Made by a program: the position numbers and the translations under genes. Below the pieces are notes generated by a model. That model was not told the DNA's origin and made no database searches. It saw only the letters and a list, made by a program, of their open reading frames with translations. From an uncultured Eubacteriales bacterium (GTDB lineage: Bacteria; Bacillota; Clostridia; Christensenellales; Aristaeellaceae), in contig CADBEB010000005.1 in NCBI GenBank assembly GCA_902793605.1, forward strand, positions 1 through 64,000: 64,000 bases of DNA, given 5' to 3'. The first letter of the stretch is position 1. Each line of letters starts with the position of its first letter. Of this stretch, positions 33,926 to 42,378 are shown in pieces.

Positions 33926-35002
33926 TTATTTCCCCTCCTTTGCCAGTTTTTCCACTTCGGTGATGATTTCCCGGACCGTCGGCACGATACCGCCGGTGCG
34001 GCCGAAGAAGTGTACGGGCTTCGCACCGTTCACGGCCAGTTTCACGTCGTCCACCATCTGGCCCATGCTCATCTCTACGGTCAGGAAGGCTTTGGCGTGC
34101 TCCGCGGCCTTTGCGATCGGGGAAGCGGGGAAGGGCCACAGGGTGATCGGCCGGATCAGGCCGGCTTTGATGCCCTCATCACGCAGTTTGCGCATGGCGC
34201 TGCGTGCGATGCGGGCAGTTGTGCCGTAAGCGACGATCACAAAGTCGGCGTCTTCGGTCATCTCTTCCTGCCAGCGGCACTCGGTCTGTTCCATGACCGC
34301 GTACTTCTCATACAGGTGATTGACGTGTTTCTCCAGCAAAGAGGGATCGATGTAGAGGCTGTTGATGATCGCCCGGTCTCTGCCACAGCCGGGTTTCCAG
34401 CCGGTGGCAGCCCAGGTTTTCGGGGGCAGGTCGGCCCGCTCCTTGCGCTCGGGCATCTCGACCGGCTCCATCATCTGGCCGATCAGACCGTCGCCCATGA
34501 CCAGCACGGGATTGCGATATTTGTCCGCCAGATCGAAGGCCTCCTGTGTCAGTTCCACTGCCTCCTGGACGGAGGAAGGGGCGAGGACCAGCATCCGGTA
34601 GTCGCCGTGGCCGCCGCCGCGGGTAGACTGATAGTAGTCGCTCTGCGCGGGCTGGATGGAACCGAGGCCGGGGCCGCCGCGAACCATGTTCACGATGACG
34701 CAGGGCAGTTCTGCGCCGACGATATAGCTGATGCCTTCCTGCTTCAGGGAGATTCCCGGACTGGAGGAGGAGGTCATGACCCGCGCGCCGGCACCGGCCG
34801 CGCCGTAGACCATATTGATCGCGGCGACTTCGCTCTCCGCCTGCAGGAAACAGCCGCCCTCAATCTTCGGCAGACGCTTGGACATATATTCAGGGATCTG
34901 GTTCTGGGGGGTGATGGGGTAACCGAAGAAGAAGCGGCATCCGGCCTGGATAGCGGCCTCGGCAATAGCTTCGTTCCCCTTCATGAGCATTTTCTCACCC
35001 AT
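33926..35002 (-). CDS. 2-oxoacid:ferredoxin oxidoreductase, alpha subunit (VorB/KorA-like)
   Basis: A 358-residue subunit. The opening [19 protein letters not shown], then [18 protein letters not shown], and [17 protein letters not shown] are hallmarks of the pyrimidine-binding POR_N domain; the C-terminal half has [12 protein letters not shown]. The sequence is closest in feel to proteins annotated VorB (3-methyl-2-oxobutanoate) in Clostridia, which overlap with KorA, so a branched-chain or 2-oxoglutarate role is inferred, not shown. The start has GGAGGAAG upstream; it follows the ferredoxin subunit by 16 bp. Confidence 0.92.
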   Translation of the reverse strand: MGEKMLMKGNEAIAEAAIQAGCRFFFGYPITPQNQIPEYMSKRLPKIEGGCFLQAESEVAAINMVYGAAGAGARVMTSSSSPGISLKQEGISYIVGAELPCVIVNMVRGGPGLGSIQPAQSDYYQSTRGGGHGDYRMLVLAPSSVQEAVELTQEAFDLADKYRNPVLVMGDGLIGQMMEPVEMPERKERADLPPKTWAATGWKPGCGRDRAIINSLYIDPSLLEKHVNHLYEKYAVMEQTECRWQEEMTEDADFVIVAYGTTARIARSAMRKLRDEGIKAGLIRPITLWPFPASPIAKAAEHAKAFLTVEMSMGQMVDDVKLAVNGAKPVHFFGRTGGIVPTVREIITEVEKLAKEGK

Positions 35003-35018
35003 GGATTCGCTTCCTCCT

Positions 35019-35222
35019 TTATTTTTCCACCTTGATCACGGCGTCGGGGCACATACGGGCGCAGAACGCGCAGCCGATGCAGCTTTCCTGATCCGTGATC
35101 CCGATGGGATGATAACCTTTGGTGTTGATCTCCTTGCTCAGGGCAAGCAGATGTTTGGGACAAACGTCGGCACAGAGGCCGCAGCCTTTACAGGTCTCGC
35201 GGTCAATGGTCAGTTTGGCCAT
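35019..35222 (-). CDS. 2-oxoacid:ferredoxin oxidoreductase, delta subunit (2x 4Fe-4S ferredoxin)
   Basis: A 67-residue ferredoxin-like subunit with two complete cluster motifs, CKGCGLCADVCP and CIGCAFCARMCP. It relays electrons from the beta subunit to soluble ferredoxin. It is first in the operon, with GGAGG upstream of the ATG at 35222 and a strong promoter about 40 nt further. Confidence 0.93.
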   Translation of the reverse strand: MAKLTIDRETCKGCGLCADVCPKHLLALSKEINTKGYHPIGITDQESCIGCAFCARMCPDAVIKVEK

Positions 35223-35254
35223 GGCTCCCGCCTCCTTACATAGTATTAACGACT

Positions 35255-35283
35255 ATTATAGATTTGCATCCCTTGTTCGTCAA
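35255..35283 (-). promoter_or_regulatory. Promoter of the 2-oxoacid oxidoreductase operon
   Basis: On the minus strand TTGACG (35283-35278) and a perfect TATAAT (35260-35255) are 17 bp apart. Confidence 0.8.
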
Positions 35284-35309
35284 ACAAAGTAAGGGTTTTT
35301 TCGTGTTTT

Positions 35310-37052
35310 TTATGCTTCGATCAGCCTGATCTTCCGGATCTCCGTTTCATCCGGCGTCATATACGCGGTTTTCTGGTGTGTATAGATCACCTTGCCCGGC
35401 ATGGCTCCGGACGGTTTCTTCACATATTTCCGCAGTGTATAGTCAACGGGGACCATGGAGCTCCGCTGCCCTTTGCTGTACCAGGCGGCCAGCATCGCGG
35501 CCTGCTTCATGGTGGCCTGCGGAATCTCGTCTTCGCAGCGGATAATCACGTGGCTGCCGGGCATGTCCTTGGCGTGCAACCACATTTCTCCCGGTTTTGC
35601 GCCCAGGGTCAGGCGGTCATTCTGGGCAGCGTTCTTGCCGACCGCGATCTCGATCCCGTCGGCGGACAGATAACGGCAGGGTTTGCTCTGCGGCAGCTGC
35701 CGCTGCTGGCGGCGGTTGGTGACCTTCTTCAGGTAGCCGGTACGAACCAGCTCCTGCCGGATCTCCTCCAGCTCGCTCTCACTGACGCACTTGTCCACGT
35801 CCAGCAGCATACCCTCAAGGTAGTCGATCTCTGCGAGGGTCTTGTCCCGCTGCTCCGCAGCGATCTCCCGGGCGGAACGGGCTTTCTGGTATTTTTTGAA
35901 ATACTTCTGCGCGTTCTGGCTGGGGGAGAGTTTGATATCCAGCGGTACGGTGATCTCTCCGCCGTCCGGGGAGGACCAGTCCGGCAGCCGTGCTTCGCTC
36001 ATGCCTTTCTTCAGCCGGTACAGGTTGGCGTTGATCGCTTCGCCCATGCGCCGGTACTCTTCCATCTTTTCGGCGGAGGACAGTTCTTCCAGCTGGATGG
36101 CAAGCTTTCGCTGGCAGCGATCCAGTTGCCCCTTCAGTGTGCGAAGCATGGACGCGCTCCGCTGGTTCAGGCGGTCCCGCATGTCCCGGGTGCCGAAGAA
36201 GATCTCCAGCGCTTCGCTGATCGTCGGGAAGGCACGCTGTCCGTCCGTCAGGCGGGAAAGATAGGGGAAGGGGAAGACATCCTCCGCTTCGCCGTTTTCA
36301 TTGAACAGCACCCGCGGATCTGCCATGCCGGGCAGGCGACTGAAAAGGCCGGCCAGCCGGCGGCAGGTATCCTGCAGGTCTTCCGGCCAATCCTCACCGG
36401 GTTGGAGTACGCGGCAGGCCAACTCTTCGGCAGCTACCCGGCTCAAACCGGTGACGGTCTCCGCCAGCGCCTTGCTGAAGGTGCCTTTGGAATGCATGCA
36501 CAGCCGGGAATGCAGGTTTTCACTGGTGGCGTCTTCCGGGGCCAGCCGGTCCTGCGGCGGCGGAGGGAGATAGGCCATTCCGGGCTGGATCTGCCGGATT
36601 CGGCTCATCTCCGTGTTCACGTGGCGGGTGGCTTCCAGGATCCGGTCATTTTCATCCAGCAACAGGAGATTGGAATGCCGGCCCATGATCTCGAGCACCA
36701 GGCGGCGCAGCACATGGTCGCCCAGCTCGTTGACCGCGTCCAGGTCTACATGGATGATCCGGTCGCCGTCGATCTGGCGGACGGACACGACGCGTGCGCC
36801 GGTCAGCTGCTTGCGCAGCAGCATGCACATGGCCGGCGGCTCCAGCGGGTTGGAATAGGTGCCCATGGTCAGGTGGCAGCGGGCGTTGTTCGGAGACGCG
36901 CAGAGAAGCAGGCGGCGATTTTCGCCGCCTGTGCGGATGAGCATGACAATGGTGTCACGTTCGGGCTGGGTGATCTTGTCCACCCGCCCGCCGCGAAGCA
37001 TTTCGTTCAGTTCCCTGGCGGCGAAACCTGCCGTCAGTCCGTCCATTGGCAT
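35310..37052 (-). CDS. rqcH: NFACT-family ribosome quality control factor (Rqc2/RqcH)
   Basis: A 580-residue protein that binds obstructed 50S subunits and directs alanine tailing of stalled peptides; earlier annotated as fibronectin-binding protein. The opening MDGLTAGFAARELNEML and GRVDKITQP are typical NFACT-N; the catalytic-type motifs EIMGRHSNLLLLDE and the C-terminal NFACT-R domain with GEMWLHAKDMPGSHVII are present. A central coiled coil spans roughly residues 300-440. AAGGAG lies 8 nt before the ATG at 37052. It follows ribU by 12 bp and probably shares its transcript. Confidence 0.92.
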   Translation of the reverse strand: MPMDGLTAGFAARELNEMLRGGRVDKITQPERDTIVMLIRTGGENRRLLLCASPNNARCHLTMGTYSNPLEPPAMCMLLRKQLTGARVVSVRQIDGDRIIHVDLDAVNELGDHVLRRLVLEIMGRHSNLLLLDENDRILEATRHVNTEMSRIRQIQPGMAYLPPPPQDRLAPEDATSENLHSRLCMHSKGTFSKALAETVTGLSRVAAEELACRVLQPGEDWPEDLQDTCRRLAGLFSRLPGMADPRVLFNENGEAEDVFPFPYLSRLTDGQRAFPTISEALEIFFGTRDMRDRLNQRSASMLRTLKGQLDRCQRKLAIQLEELSSAEKMEEYRRMGEAINANLYRLKKGMSEARLPDWSSPDGGEITVPLDIKLSPSQNAQKYFKKYQKARSAREIAAEQRDKTLAEIDYLEGMLLDVDKCVSESELEEIRQELVRTGYLKKVTNRRQQRQLPQSKPCRYLSADGIEIAVGKNAAQNDRLTLGAKPGEMWLHAKDMPGSHVIIRCEDEIPQATMKQAAMLAAWYSKGQRSSMVPVDYTLRKYVKKPSGAMPGKVIYTHQKTAYMTPDETEIRKIRLIEA

Positions 37053-37064
37053 AATGGCAACTCC

Positions 37065-37655
37065 TTATCTGATCTTCTCGTGCAGGATCGGGGAAAGGGG
37101 CTTGTAGATGAGACCGGTGACTATGCAGAGCACCGTGCCTTTGAGCAGGTTGAAGGGCCCGGTGATCAGCAGTAACAGCTTCCATTCGGTGTCAACACCC
37201 GTAACCCTGGCAAAGTCCAGTATGCCCTGCATATCCATATGGAAAGCGCCCATATAAAAAGGGAGCATGATGAATTTGTTGACCAGCACACCGGCTATGG
37301 CTGTGCAGAGCGTGCCGATGAGCATGCCGATGATGGCGCTCTTCCGGGTCTTGTTCCTGTGATAGATCAAGGCAGCAGGAAGGATCAGCGCGGCGCCCAT
37401 AATGAAGTCCGCAAGTTCGCCGACGCCGGCACTGCTGGAGTGCAGCAGACCGATCGCACTCTTAAGAAAGAGGATAATCAACCCCGGGACAGCGCCCATG
37501 GAGAAGGTGCCCAGCAGGACCGGAATATTGGAAAGATCCAGCTTGTAGAAGGCAACGACCGGGATCTCGATCAGAAACAGGATCGAGGCGATGGCGGTCA
37601 GAATGGCGATGCGGGTCATCACACCGACGGAAAAACGGGTCTTGGTATTGCTCAT
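37065..37655 (-). CDS. ribU: ECF transporter S component for riboflavin
   Basis: A 196-residue membrane protein with five to six spans that binds riboflavin and joins a shared EcfAAT energy module encoded elsewhere. The sequence MTRIAILTAIASILFLIEI, VAFYKLDLSNIPVLLGTF and the helix GELADFIMGAALILPA resemble RibU. The gene follows an FMN riboswitch, which strongly supports the substrate. Riboflavin import would feed the many FMN-dependent proteins encoded at 15.6-28.8 kb. RBS AAGGGAG precedes the ATG at 37655. Confidence 0.9.
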   Translation of the reverse strand: MSNTKTRFSVGVMTRIAILTAIASILFLIEIPVVAFYKLDLSNIPVLLGTFSMGAVPGLIILFLKSAIGLLHSSSAGVGELADFIMGAALILPAALIYHRNKTRKSAIIGMLIGTLCTAIAGVLVNKFIMLPFYMGAFHMDMQGILDFARVTGVDTEWKLLLLITGPFNLLKGTVLCIVTGLIYKPLSPILHEKIR

Positions 37656-37704
37656 GGTATTGCTCCCTTCTCATGCCTGAGGCATGGATCGAAATAATAC
37701 GCGC

Positions 37705-37734
37705 GCCCCTCAAAGCAGCTTCACTTTGAGGGGC
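37705..37734 (-). terminator. Expression-platform hairpin of the FMN riboswitch
   Basis: An 11-bp perfect stem (37734-37724 with 37715-37705) lies between the aptamer and ribU. The following GCGCGTATTATTTCG is not a clean T run, so control may be by termination or by sequestering the start region. Confidence 0.55.
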
Positions 37735-37769
37735 GGAGAGCAATGCGCGGCTGCGCGTTATTCACTCTG

Positions 37770-37890
37770 TTCCGTTCTTCTCTCATCCAGACTGTACTGT
37801 CGGCCCCGGAATCTGACCGGGTCGGCTGAGCCAAGGCTCAGTTCGCGGGCTTTACCGCCGGTAGGGAATTTCACCCATCCCCGAAGAAGC
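37770..37890 (-). promoter_or_regulatory. FMN riboswitch (RFN element)
   Basis: Read on the minus strand, the conserved blocks occur in order: TCTTCGGGG, GGGTGAAATTCCCTACC, GGCGGTAAAGCCCGCGA, a GATTCCGG-type arm, CCGACAGTACAGTC and GGATGAGAGAAGA. The first and last blocks pair to form P1. This is a near-complete match to the RFN consensus, so binding of FMN should lower ribU expression. Confidence 0.95.
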
Positions 37891-37917
37891 TTTAAGCGGT
37901 ACGCTAGGTACGGACAT

Positions 37918-37946
37918 ATTATAGGATCTTTCCTCCGTTGCGTCAA
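37918..37946 (-). promoter_or_regulatory. Promoter of the FMN-riboswitch transcript
   Basis: Minus-strand TTGACG (37946-37941) and TATAAT (37923-37918), spacer 17 bp. The start near 37911 lies about 20 nt before the aptamer. Confidence 0.8.
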
Positions 37947-37951
37947 GGAGG

Positions 37952-38738
37952 TCACCGGAAGAATTCCGGCAGGGCGTTGTAGATATACCTCCGGATATCC
38001 GGATAGTCGTGGACGCCACCTTCCAGGACACTGTAATGCGTGTTCTTTCCGAAACGGAAGACGTGCGAGTATTCTTTCATCGCCTGCATCTGCGGATCCA
38101 GGTTGGGGAAGGCGATGTCATTCGAACCGATCAGCGCGTGAAGGTAGAATTCCCGGCCCTGAACGGTGTGGCAGATCAGCCCGGCAGTTTGCCGCGGGTG
38201 CTTTCCGCCGCCGAGCTCCCCGCAGATCCAGCAAGTCACCGCTCAAGGGCATGAACCAGTGGAACAGGTCCAGCCCGGCCATCAGTGCATACCAGGTAGC
38301 TACTGCACCCATGGAGAAGCCGCCGATCGCGCGGTGCATCCGGTCCGGGTGAGTCCGGTAGGTCCGGTCGATCAGGGGAACGATCCGGCTCATGAGGATC
38401 GGGCCGAAATCCCTGACGGCCTCTGCGGAACAGGAAATCCCTTTCCCACTGTATCCCGGCGGGTAGTAGGTTGGTGCGACGACGATCAGGGGAGCAATGT
38501 CCCCGTTTTCGATCATGTGGTCCAGCATGTTTTGAAAGAGCCTGTCCTCCGAAAAGAACGCATAAGGATTTCCGCCGCCACCGTGCAGTACATAGAAGGT
38601 GCTGCAGCGCCGGTCGTCATTGTCATATCCGAAGGGCAGGTAAACGACTGCCGGACTGTAATCGGGGATCTGCAGTTCCTCGATCCTGCCGCTGTGTACG
38701 CATTCCTTCAGGTACTCTTCAGGGATCGGATGAATCAT
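37952..38738 (-). pseudogene. Frameshifted alpha/beta-hydrolase esterase (EsterD/feruloyl-esterase-like)
   Basis: Two overlapping reading frames together encode one esterase of about 261 residues. The first (start ATG 38738, GGGAG upstream) gives the lid and nucleophile region: FYVLHGGGGN (oxyanion area), PLIVVAPTYYPPG and the nucleophile elbow GGFSMG. The second, from about 38234 to the stop at 37952, supplies GLICHTVQG and the catalytic-His region LEGGVHDYPDIRRYIYNALP. They join if one base is removed: in the 3' frame the protein reads SGD-CWICGEL, and a single extra A at 38233-38234 (plus strand) breaks it. The result is a truncated product unless it is a sequencing error. No signal peptide is seen; it has its own promoter with a palindrome. 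Confidence 0.8.
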
Positions 38739-38744
38739 CAAAAT

Positions 38745-38826
38745 CACTCCCGTTGACAGGTTCCGGATTATGCATGCTGTTTGTTCCGGAACAGGGTATC
38801 ATAAAGATTTCTGCCTGAACAAGAGA
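38745..38826 (-). repeat. Promoter-region repeat, copy 1
   Basis: This upstream region of the frameshifted esterase is similar over its whole length to 42379-42473. Shared features are CTGTTCCGGAACAAA-type sequence, GCATGCATAAT and CGGGAGTGAT. A perfect 12-bp palindrome TGTTCCGGAACA sits at 38782-38793, 9 bp upstream of the -10 CATAAT (38772-38767 on the minus strand). Confidence 0.75.
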
Positions 38827-38863
38827 AGTTTTTCAAATGTTTTCTGATCCTTCGTCATGTTTC

Positions 38864-40219
38864 TCATTCCGGCTTTTTTTCCTGATCCGGCTTCTCACCG
38901 ATACGGGCATGAAGCGCCAGTACATAGCGTTCCGGCTGATCGCGGAAGGCGATACAGGCCCTGCTGTAGAACAGGCGGCGGTGCGGACACCCCCCGACAC
39001 ACAGCGGTAGCCAGACGCACTGCCTGCACTCCTCATCGGCTGTCGGAAGGGCGGTGTTCAGGTACTTTGTCAGATTATCGGGATTGGAAGCTGTGTTCAG
39101 CGGGTCCGTCGGATTCCAGTCGTGCGCGTTTCCGAAGGACAGGCCGTCGACACCGGCAGATTCCCAGCATTTGAACAGGCTCCCGTTTTCATCAATTCCC
39201 ACACCAAACAGTGTATTCGCTCCGCAATAATGGCCGCGTCCGGCGGTAAAACGCCCTGCTTCCTGCTTCAGCCCGACTTCTGTCAGGTTTGTTGCACACA
39301 GCAGGCCGACCCTTCCGCCCCGCTCTTCCGTCGCTTCGTTGTCGGAAACGGGGGCAGGACTGTAGCTGATCTCGTTCCCGGAGGCTTCGGACAGCCCCCG
39401 GACAAATTCCTCCACTTCCGGAATTGCGTCCACGTTGTTCTCCTGAACGTTCTGGCGGATGTGAACCGGGAATGGGATTTTTCCGTTCCGCAGGTTTTCG
39501 GCGATTCTGTCAAAGGTGGGACCGCCGTTAGCGAGATGCCGGGTGGCGTCATGGGCGGCACCTAGTCCGTCGATCGTGACCTGGCAGGATTTGATCTGGC
39601 AGCGGGCGAGCATATCGATATTCTTCTGACTCAGCAGGTATCCGTTTGTAATGATCCCCGCGGAATACCCGGCTCCTTTTTCCTTTGCCAGGGCCATCAG
39701 CCGTTCCGAAAGGTGTTCGATCACGTCTGCGGCCAACAGCGGCTCGCCTCCGAACCAGGTGATACCGAGGTGCTTTCCGCCGGAAATATCCAGCATTCTG
39801 CCCGCGAGCGCCACTACATCATCCTGTACGGCCTGGCTCATCTTTCCGGGCCGGTGGCTTTCAAAGCAATAAGGACAGTCAAAGTTGCAGTGCATGGTCG
39901 GACAGATGGTGAGACCAACACCATGCGGTGCGGCGCAGGCCGCGCGTCCCATTGTTTCCAGCGCGGCAAGCTCGTCCATTCGCGTGACGATACCGCGCTG
40001 TGCGAAACGTTCGATGATCGGGTGATGCTCATCCAGCCGGTCCAGAACGCTCAGCAGGTAGAGCTCCAGTGGTGAATACTCTGCGCAGGTTCCCTTAAAC
40101 AGGTTGGCAATGGCGACAGCATCCTTACCCGGAATCGGCGCGCTCAGATTGTAACGGGAAAGATGCCAGCCTGCTTCTCCCGCAGTCCGTTTTATTTCCT
40201 GCCTGTTTTTCTCACTCAT
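38864..40219 (-). CDS. Radical SAM/SPASM-domain enzyme, putative peptide or protein maturase
   Basis: A 451-residue cytoplasmic enzyme. ATG 40219 follows GAGAGGG by 9 nt; the longer frame has no start signal. The radical SAM motif is CNFDCPYC (C-x3-C-x2-C), with the SAM-contact segment TWFGGEPLL and VTIDGLGAAHD. The C-terminal SPASM region holds auxiliary-cluster cysteines: CGANTLFGVGIDENGSLFKC and CRQCVWLPLCVGGCPHRR, then a last Cys in SRACIAF. Enzymes with this layout modify RiPP precursors or mature sulfatases. It is the third gene of a minus-strand operon after two paralogous orphan proteins (gap 16 bp). No precursor peptide or sulfatase was found nearby, so the substrate may be one of those two proteins. 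Confidence 0.88.
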   Translation of the reverse strand: MSEKNRQEIKRTAGEAGWHLSRYNLSAPIPGKDAVAIANLFKGTCAEYSPLELYLLSVLDRLDEHHPIIERFAQRGIVTRMDELAALETMGRAACAAPHGVGLTICPTMHCNFDCPYCFESHRPGKMSQAVQDDVVALAGRMLDISGGKHLGITWFGGEPLLAADVIEHLSERLMALAKEKGAGYSAGIITNGYLLSQKNIDMLARCQIKSCQVTIDGLGAAHDATRHLANGGPTFDRIAENLRNGKIPFPVHIRQNVQENNVDAIPEVEEFVRGLSEASGNEISYSPAPVSDNEATEERGGRVGLLCATNLTEVGLKQEAGRFTAGRGHYCGANTLFGVGIDENGSLFKCWESAGVDGLSFGNAHDWNPTDPLNTASNPDNLTKYLNTALPTADEECRQCVWLPLCVGGCPHRRLFYSRACIAFRDQPERYVLALHARIGEKPDQEKKPE

Positions 40220-40235
40220 CTTTGGTTGCCCTCTC

Positions 40236-41255
40236 TCAATGATTGTGTTGAAGGATGTTTTCGGTCGTCTTGCTCCCTGCCATGAGGTATGCCTTTGCGT
40301 CCAGGGGCACTCCTGCCCGCCAGCGGAGTTTGACAAAGGCTGTGAAGCAGAAGAGCATGCAGCTTTCTTCTTCGCGTTTAACCCGATTTGCAAAACTCAT
40401 ATCGCCCAGCAGGCACCAGCGGTCGTCCGCCAGACCCCATTCGCAGATACGATCCATCAGCCTGCCTGCTTCACCGTCGGGATTGAAAAAGTCCCAGTCG
40501 TCTTCACCGGGCGGACACGCGAAGCGCAGGGATGCTCCCATTACGGGGCCGGCGGATCCGTCTTCTTCGACGTCAAACTGGAATTCCAGCCGGAAAGGTG
40601 TATCCGCTAAATCCCGGCAGCGGGGCAGCAGTGTATCGCCGAATTCCCGAATGCCGACCTGCGCCAGATGCGCCCGGAGCAGTTCCGGATCCTTTGCATA
40701 GGCCGGTTGCAGGGAACGGGCAGGAATGCATTCCACGCGCAGGCTTGATCCGGGACGTTCGGGGAAAACACCGTAGTAGCAGGTATACCAGCCTTCCGGC
40801 AGACGATCTGAAAAGGCTTCGTACCGTTTGATGGCATCCTCCCGTCCGGCGGCTTGCAGGAAGTCCCTGACTGTATTTGGGTCTTTGTCTGCGACCAGCA
40901 GCTGGATTGCTGCTGACGGTTCCTTGTCCGGTTTCAGGTCCCAGCTCAGCGCGAGCTGGCGTACATTCTTCCCCTGGTGGGCAAACCACCGGAACGTATC
41001 CGGAAAGCCGCCACAGACCTCCGCCGGGAGCGCCGTCTCCGGATCGAGTGTTCCGCGGGAGGTCAATGCGTGCAGATCAAAGCGGGGCTCGCCCAACAGA
41101 GGAATTTCGAACCAGATCTCCGGAAAGGCGTTTCCTGCACAGGAGCGGGCAAAGGCTTTCCGCGCAGCCGGAGCACAATTCCCGAAAAGCGCCTGCTCCC
41201 GTCCGCCCGATGCAGCCAGGGCATAGAGGATTTCATAGAGCATGCTGTGAATCAT
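40236..41255 (-). CDS. Orphan protein, paralog B of the radical SAM operon
   Basis: A 339-residue soluble protein that I do not recognise. The start at 41255 is chosen for GGAGGAAG upstream; ATG 41276 would add seven residues. It is a clear paralog of the next gene upstream: shared blocks include EIPLLGEPRFDLHAL against EFPLAGDPFLDVTAL, LPEGWYTCYYGVF against MPEGWAPAFFGMF, EFQFDV against DFQFDV, and WGLADDRW against WGAADDRW, ending in VKLRWRAGVPLDAKAYL. No signal peptide, membrane span or known catalytic motif is visible. Predicted segments are mostly beta-strand. It overlaps paralog A by 23 bp and precedes the radical SAM gene by 16 bp, so the three are co-expressed and probably co-functional. 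Confidence 0.8.
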   Translation of the reverse strand: MIHSMLYEILYALAASGGREQALFGNCAPAARKAFARSCAGNAFPEIWFEIPLLGEPRFDLHALTSRGTLDPETALPAEVCGGFPDTFRWFAHQGKNVRQLALSWDLKPDKEPSAAIQLLVADKDPNTVRDFLQAAGREDAIKRYEAFSDRLPEGWYTCYYGVFPERPGSSLRVECIPARSLQPAYAKDPELLRAHLAQVGIREFGDTLLPRCRDLADTPFRLEFQFDVEEDGSAGPVMGASLRFACPPGEDDWDFFNPDGEAGRLMDRICEWGLADDRWCLLGDMSFANRVKREEESCMLFCFTAFVKLRWRAGVPLDAKAYLMAGSKTTENILQHNH

Positions 41256-42300
41256 CCTGTTTTTCTTCCTCCTCATTACGGATTATTCCGGCTTTTCCTT
41301 CGCAGTAGAGCTTTGCTTTCTGCAAAACGCCGCTGTGCCAGCGCGCCTTGACCCATTTGGGGCAGACTGTCATGGCGTAAACCTTTTCCCGGCCGTCCTC
41401 ATCTGTCACCGGCAGGGCGCGTGTGAGGCAGGTGCCGGCGGCCAGGTGCCAGCGGTCATCCGCCGCACCCCAGGTTTCCAGCTGCTTCATAATATCCGCA
41501 CAGGTCCCGTTGACGAAAGAAGCTTTTTGCAGCCCGCTCTGTTTCAGACCGAGGCAGAAGTCGATGGCAAAGGTGTCGCCGATCCTTCTGTCCGGGTAAA
41601 CGTCGAACTGAAAATCTGCACCCACGGGAGTCATGGCCAGCAAGGTCCTAATCTGGCGAAGCATCCGGTCGTCGTAAGCCCGGAAGCCCACCTGCCGGAA
41701 TACTTCCTCCAGACGGGACGGGTCCTCCGCACTGCGCCGCTGTTCGTCCCGGTTCAGATAGCCGCAGACGCGCAGCGGAGACTCCGGCCGTCCCCGGAAC
41801 ATACCGAAGAAAGCCGGCGCCCATCCTTCCGGCATACATGCAGCCTGCTCCATATACAGCTGCCCTGCGGCCGGCTCTCCAAGGGCATCGCAGAACTCCT
41901 GTGCAAGCCGGATATGGCTGTAGTGCTGAAAATGAACGGCTGCAGGGGCGAAAGCATCGTTTCCAGCGTCCAGCTCAAAGCCGAAACTTAAGCTGTTGCT
42001 CTGTGCTGAAACCTGCGCGAACCAGTCGATCATCCGTTCCGTGCCGGCTGCTGCTTCCGAGCGGAACCGTGTTCCGGATGCGACTTCTCCATACAGGGCG
42101 GTCACATCAAGAAACGGATCTCCCGCCAGGGGAAATTCGAGATACAGCGACGGAAATGGGACACCTTCCACAAAGGGAAGAACCCGGTTGAGGGTTTCCT
42201 TCCAGTTTTCTCCGAAGAGGGCCGCTCCGCGCCTTTCATCCGCGGCGTGCAAGAAAAGCGCCTGGCAGGCCAGTTCATTCGATGGGATTGAAAGCATCAT
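41233..42300 (-). CDS. Orphan protein, paralog A of the radical SAM operon
   Basis: A 355-residue soluble protein of unknown family, first intact gene of the operon. Start ATG 42300 has CCGGAG 8 nt upstream and a second ATG directly after it. It shares with paralog B the blocks listed there and the final VKARWHSGVLQKAKLYCEG. The pair differ enough to suggest distinct roles, such as a heterodimer, rather than a recent duplication. The start overlaps the stop of a gene remnant as ATGA, a sign that it was once coupled to an upstream serine hydrolase gene. Function unknown; coupling to a SPASM enzyme suggests a modification pathway. Confidence 0.8.
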   Translation of the reverse strand: MMLSIPSNELACQALFLHAADERRGAALFGENWKETLNRVLPFVEGVPFPSLYLEFPLAGDPFLDVTALYGEVASGTRFRSEAAAGTERMIDWFAQVSAQSNSLSFGFELDAGNDAFAPAAVHFQHYSHIRLAQEFCDALGEPAAGQLYMEQAACMPEGWAPAFFGMFRGRPESPLRVCGYLNRDEQRRSAEDPSRLEEVFRQVGFRAYDDRMLRQIRTLLAMTPVGADFQFDVYPDRRIGDTFAIDFCLGLKQSGLQKASFVNGTCADIMKQLETWGAADDRWHLAAGTCLTRALPVTDEDGREKVYAMTVCPKWVKARWHSGVLQKAKLYCEGKAGIIRNEEEEKQDDSQHAL

Positions 42301-42372
42301 AGTTGTTCTCCGGAAAGATTAGTCGTCAGACAGATACAGGCTGTGTTTTCCTTCGGGTCCATGCAGAACCGA
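42297..42372 (-). pseudogene. Remnant of the C-terminus of a serine hydrolase gene
   Basis: Minus-strand translation gives FCMDPKENTACICLTTNL then SGEQL and a stop. This matches the C-terminal segment FCVDPKENLTCVYLTTNL of the intact serine hydrolase at 42683-43840 at protein and DNA level. The rest of the gene is missing; upstream sequence switches abruptly to a promoter region resembling that of the frameshifted esterase. The TGA stop overlaps the start of paralog A. Confidence 0.8.
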
Positions 42373-42378
42373 TAGGAT

